IMG/VR virus record: IMGVR_UViG_3300037149_000085
Coordinates: 1-55,149 of that record
From: a virus
Direction: 5' to 3' (one strand)
Length of the DNA: 55,149 nucleotides
Shown here: piece by piece, positions 53,142 through 55,149 of the stretch
How positions within the stretch are numbered: the first letter of the stretch is position 1
Layout of the letters: every line of letters starts with the position of its first letter
Translations under genes and position numbers: made by a program
The notes under the pieces: model-generated
The model's database searches: none
Told to the model about the DNA's origin: nothing
Seen by the model: the letters and a program-made list of their open reading frames with translations, nothing else

Positions 53142-54110
53142 CTGCGGGAATGCTCCTCATCCAAGTATTACCCAGAAATCCCTTGTGTCATAGCAAAATC
53201 GCTCATCACCAAATACCAGCGTAACAAGAAGCTGGTTACGGTCAGCCACATCGTTCTGCCCATCTGCGGGGACAAAGGTAAGCAAATCAAGCGGGAGAAG
53301 AATGGACTCAGGATTCCTGCGCTGTTCAAGAAGGAAATCTTGCCAATCACATTCCCTAAGCCTGTAGTTGGTTGGGTGAGAAGCATCGAGTTTTTCAAAC
53401 GCAAAGGTCAATGGCTTGCATCGGTGTGCTATAACACCCACGCCCAGCCGCAAATCGAAGTCAAAGGTTGCATCGGAGTAGACCGTAATTCTGTTGGAAA
53501 TGTCGCTGTATTGGCAGACCCACAGAACGGTCAGGTCAGACACCTTGGCTTCAATCCCGCTGCGACAAAGGACAACTGGCGTCGTCGCAGGGCAACACTC
53601 AAGAGTCAAGGGAAGATTCGTACTCTGCGACAGTTGAGCCAAAAGCAGTCAAGACGTACAAAGCACGAGAATCACATAGTGTCTAAAGCAATCGTTTCCT
53701 ACGCCAAAACACACCGCAGAGCAATCGCCGTGGAAAACCTTGAGAGCGTCCGCAAGCCTAAGAGCAAAATCCGTGGCTATGTCGAGCGTTCACAGTGGGC
53801 TTTCTACCAGCTATTGCAGTACATCACGTACAAAGCTGCCTTGCTTGGCGTTCCCGTAATCAAGGTCAATCCCGCTTATACATCGCAGGATTGCTCAAGG
53901 TGCGGACAGCGGACAAAGCCGAACGGGAAAGCATTCGTTTGTGCTTCTTGCGGACACAAAGACCACAGGGATAGCAACTCAGCCTTCAACATCGGCATGA
54001 GTGGCAATCGGACAATCGACGTGGAATTACTTGCGGACTCAGCGAGCCGCAGGTCGGGTGTACTGGTGACCCCGTTTCTGGCGACTACGGAGGCATACGC
54101 TTATGCCTAA
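53031..54110 (+). CDS. tnpB: TnpB, RNA-guided nuclease (IS605 OrfB)
   Basis: 359 residues from ATG 53031; ATG 53133 is an alternative and the region before 53031 is antisense to tnpA. RuvC Asp151 (GCIGVDRNSVG), Glu235 (AIAVENLES), Asp314 (DHRDSNSAFN) and zinc Cys288/291/304/307 are all present. The N-terminal domain before RuvC is shorter than in the TnpB at 12624. Guided by right-end RNA, it would cut DNA lacking the element. Confidence 0.88.
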   Translation: MDTVATCCVIGVPDSFAPVLDVLLVRTRKDVLPRMLHLRECSSSKYYPEIPCVIAKSLITKYQRNKKLVTVSHIVLPICGDKGKQIKREKNGLRIPALFKKEILPITFPKPVVGWVRSIEFFKRKGQWLASVCYNTHAQPQIEVKGCIGVDRNSVGNVAVLADPQNGQVRHLGFNPAATKDNWRRRRATLKSQGKIRTLRQLSQKQSRRTKHENHIVSKAIVSYAKTHRRAIAVENLESVRKPKSKIRGYVERSQWAFYQLLQYITYKAALLGVPVIKVNPAYTSQDCSRCGQRTKPNGKAFVCASCGHKDHRDSNSAFNIGMSGNRTIDVELLADSASRRSGVLVTPFLATTEAYAYA

Positions 54111-54122
54111 CCAAGGTTCAAA

Positions 54123-54152
54123 GAATCCCAGAGTTTACTCTGGGAGCATCAA
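54123..54152 (+). other. Right end of element 3 (GAAT-hairpin-TCAA)
   Basis: GAAT 54123-54126, CCCAGAG/CTCTGGG hairpin, AGCA, TCAA; same as the end at 48559. Confidence 0.8.
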
Positions 54153-54300
54153 TCCAAAACTTAGAGCTCGGTTATTGCGTGCATGGCGACGGAAGCAAGC
54201 GATAGAGTATTTCACAAACGCCAACTTTGTAAATTTTCGGCGTTGTGGAAAGTCTGGGTTGCAGGCGAGATTGTTCTGTTATCACTTGAGGTGGCTGTAG
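54153..54300 (+). pseudogene. 3' part of the phage gene interrupted by element 3
   Basis: Reads PKLRARLLRAWRRKQAIEYF onward to a TAG directly before the next ATG. It is in frame with the 5' fragment when the element is removed. A start at 54103 inside the element could give a chimeric 65-residue protein. Confidence 0.6.
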
Positions 54301-54618
54301 ATGAGCCCAAAGGTTAAGAGCATGTTCAATCAGCAGAAACAGAACCCTTGTGGAGGATGTGGTGGGTGCCTAGATTGCCTCTTGATTGAACGGCATGCAG
54401 GGTTTAGTATGGACGAGCATCTGGAAGCTTTTGGTCGGCAGCTTGATGTTAAAACTGCAGAAGATGTACAACGACAGCAAGATGAGGATAGGTTTACTGA
54501 GTTCCTCCGCGCACAGAAGATTGCAAGGTTCCCGCGAGCGTATGTGGAGTTACTGGTGCAGTGTGGAGAGATCAGTCAGGAAGCGGCAGAGCAGATGTTA
54601 AGGGAGAACGTGGAATGA
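54301..54618 (+). CDS. Hypothetical protein with N-terminal Cys cluster
   Basis: This 105-residue protein has CGGCGGCLDC near 17-26 and helical remainder (TAEDVQRQQDEDRFTEFLRA). The ATG directly follows the previous TAG. It is not recognised. Confidence 0.6.
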   Translation: MSPKVKSMFNQQKQNPCGGCGGCLDCLLIERHAGFSMDEHLEAFGRQLDVKTAEDVQRQQDEDRFTEFLRAQKIARFPRAYVELLVQCGEISQEAAEQMLRENVE

Positions 54619-54698
54619 ACCAATTCGCCCCGCAATCCCTCCGCTTGCGGTGGGTAAGGGGCGAGGCTATTTACCTTGATTCTCAATATATTTCTTGA
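54615..54698 (+). pseudogene. Start of a gene truncated by element 4 (27 residues)
   Basis: ATG overlaps the previous TGA (ATGA); MNQFA then runs into the left end of the tnpA element and stops at 54698. Probably the coupled start of a phage gene cut off by the insertion, possibly the gene now starting at 55015. Confidence 0.4.
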
Positions 54699-55011
54699 GA
54701 ACTTCCAAAGTAGCTCCTCCTACGGAACAAAGGAAGTAACCGCTGCTCCACATGGTTCTTTTATGGTTGCCCCAGAAGAAAGAGCCGTAGATGTTAAGGA
54801 TAACTTGAGCGGACTTGGATTTGAGGATGGAAACGATTGTGGATAACTGGACGGTGGGCGGATAGGACAAAAGAAAATGGATATGGTCTGCTTCTCCATT
54901 TATTTCAGTAATAGAACAGTGTAGTTCTTTAGCGAGTTCACCAAGCACAAAGTAAAGAGACTTGCTAATTGTAGGTGTAAGGATTTTTCTACGGAACTTA
55001 GTGCAGAGCAC
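54626..55011 (+). mobile_element. tnpA-bearing IS200/IS605 element 4, right part not seen
   Basis: Left end CGCCCCGCAATCCC has an outer CGCCCC/GGGGCG pair and an inner CCC-T-CCGC/GCGG-T-GGG hairpin (54637-54654), in the same GCAAT...TAAG context as the other left ends. No right-end hairpin with TCAA is visible before the window end, so the right limit given here is a guess; the element may be decayed. Confidence 0.55.
54667..55011 (-). CDS. tnpA: TnpA, HUH transposase, N-terminus unclear
   Basis: 114 residues from GTG 55011; HUH His43-Ile-His45 (EADHIHFLL) and Tyr108 (VLKKYIENQG). It is a homologue of the TnpA at 52665. The family's first strand (CIYHLTVHVV) continues in frame upstream on the minus strand, overlapping the gene at 55015 in antisense, but no ATG/GTG/TTG is present there. 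It may be truncated or start with CTG. Confidence 0.75.
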   Translation of the reverse strand: MLCTKFRRKILTPTISKSLYFVLGELAKELHCSITEINGEADHIHFLLSYPPTVQLSTIVSILKSKSAQVILNIYGSFFWGNHKRTMWSSGYFLCSVGGATLEVLKKYIENQGK

Positions 55012-55014
55012 AAC

Positions 55015-55149
55015 ATGGACAGTGAGATGATAAATACAGTGAAATTTCAGAGCCTCGTTGAGCAGTGGAAGAAAGAGCGGGGCGCGAGATCGTCAATCTC
55101 GGAAGCGGCAATATTGAATCCTTATCAGAGGATCATCGGAATGGGCGAA
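55015..55149 (+). CDS. Start of a conserved hypothetical protein (3' partial)
   Basis: ATG 55015 or 55027; the protein KFQSLVEQWKKERG, then SSISEAAILNPYQRIIGMGE matches the opening of a widespread uncharacterised family (LVEQWxxExG...YQRIIGMG) found in bacteria, including many cyanobacteria. It runs off the window. Its first codons are antisense to the conserved start of the tnpA at 54667. Confidence 0.65.
   Translation, partial: MDSEMINTVKFQSLVEQWKKERGARSSISEAAILNPYQRIIGMGE

Larger units (their letters stand above)
52638..54152 (+). mobile_element. Complete IS605-family element 3 (tnpA and tnpB divergent)
   Basis: Left end GAGCGCAATCCC with hairpin 52647-52664, tnpA on the minus strand, tnpB on the plus strand, right end with GAAT (54123), hairpin CCCAGAG/CTCTGGG and TCAA (54149-54152). 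Its ends match element 2. It splits a phage gene. The 5' flank is TCGAC; no target duplication, as expected for this family. Confidence 0.9.

Noticed and set aside
54103-54300. 65-residue ORF starting in element 3
   Set aside because: Its start lies inside the element's 3' end; the phage part is better read as the 3' half of the interrupted gene.
55116-55135. GAATCC...AGGATC as a possible right end of the tnpA element
   Set aside because: It encodes the conserved NPYQRIIG motif of the downstream gene and lacks a TCAA site.

Overview
The window is a stretch of a large, contractile-tailed (myovirus-type) bacteriophage genome, densely packed and almost entirely read on the + strand. The evidence is a canonical tail and baseplate gene order: a probable tape-measure C-terminus, a transglycosylase-bearing tail-tube initiator and its paralogue, a gp27-like hub, a gp5/gpV-like spike, then fibre/adhesin genes and a W–J–I-like wedge block. 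The host cannot be determined. The coding style is bacterial, with some Shine-Dalgarno starts and many apparently leaderless ones.

Region 1 (1-12565) holds the central hub and spike. Region 2 (12566-15787) starts with a TnpB-only IS605-family insertion. It is followed by a membrane-anchored double-psi barrel protein, a small gene, and a two-gene minus-strand cassette with a T4-type lysozyme, the likely endolysin. Region 3 (15788-37608) is the host-recognition and wedge block: a beta-helix tail-spike-like protein, an 11 kb trio of giant Ig-like adhesins, two accessory structural genes, a baseplate J-like protein and a gpI-like protein carrying carbohydrate-binding-like modules. A free-standing GIY-YIG homing endonuclease follows, with its ribosome-binding site locked in a perfect hairpin.

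Region 4 (38540-47434) is an accessory region: a Nudix protein, several small tail-associated genes, a SAM methyltransferase-like gene and a run of very small overlapping ORFs, many coupled through ATGA or GTGA. Region 5 (47436-55149) is a mobile-element nest interleaved with phage genes, a tRNA-Ile, a tRNA-like gene and structured non-coding stretches. It contains a TnpB-only element, a complete tnpA/tnpB element that splits a phage gene, and a tnpA remnant. It also has an apparent 747-bp gene-cassette insertion flanked by 26-bp direct repeats.

The strongest unusual signals are two families of start-codon-proximal promoter-like motifs that imply leaderless mRNAs. One is AGTATTAG-N5-ATG at four genes. 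The other is TTGnnn-N17-TATA(G/C)T-N6/7-ATG at four genes. Also notable are the shared ends of two IS605 elements, a TnpB lacking the usual RuvC-II glutamate, the hairpin-gated homing endonuclease, and a promoter-to-terminator non-coding RNA candidate at 51262-51602.
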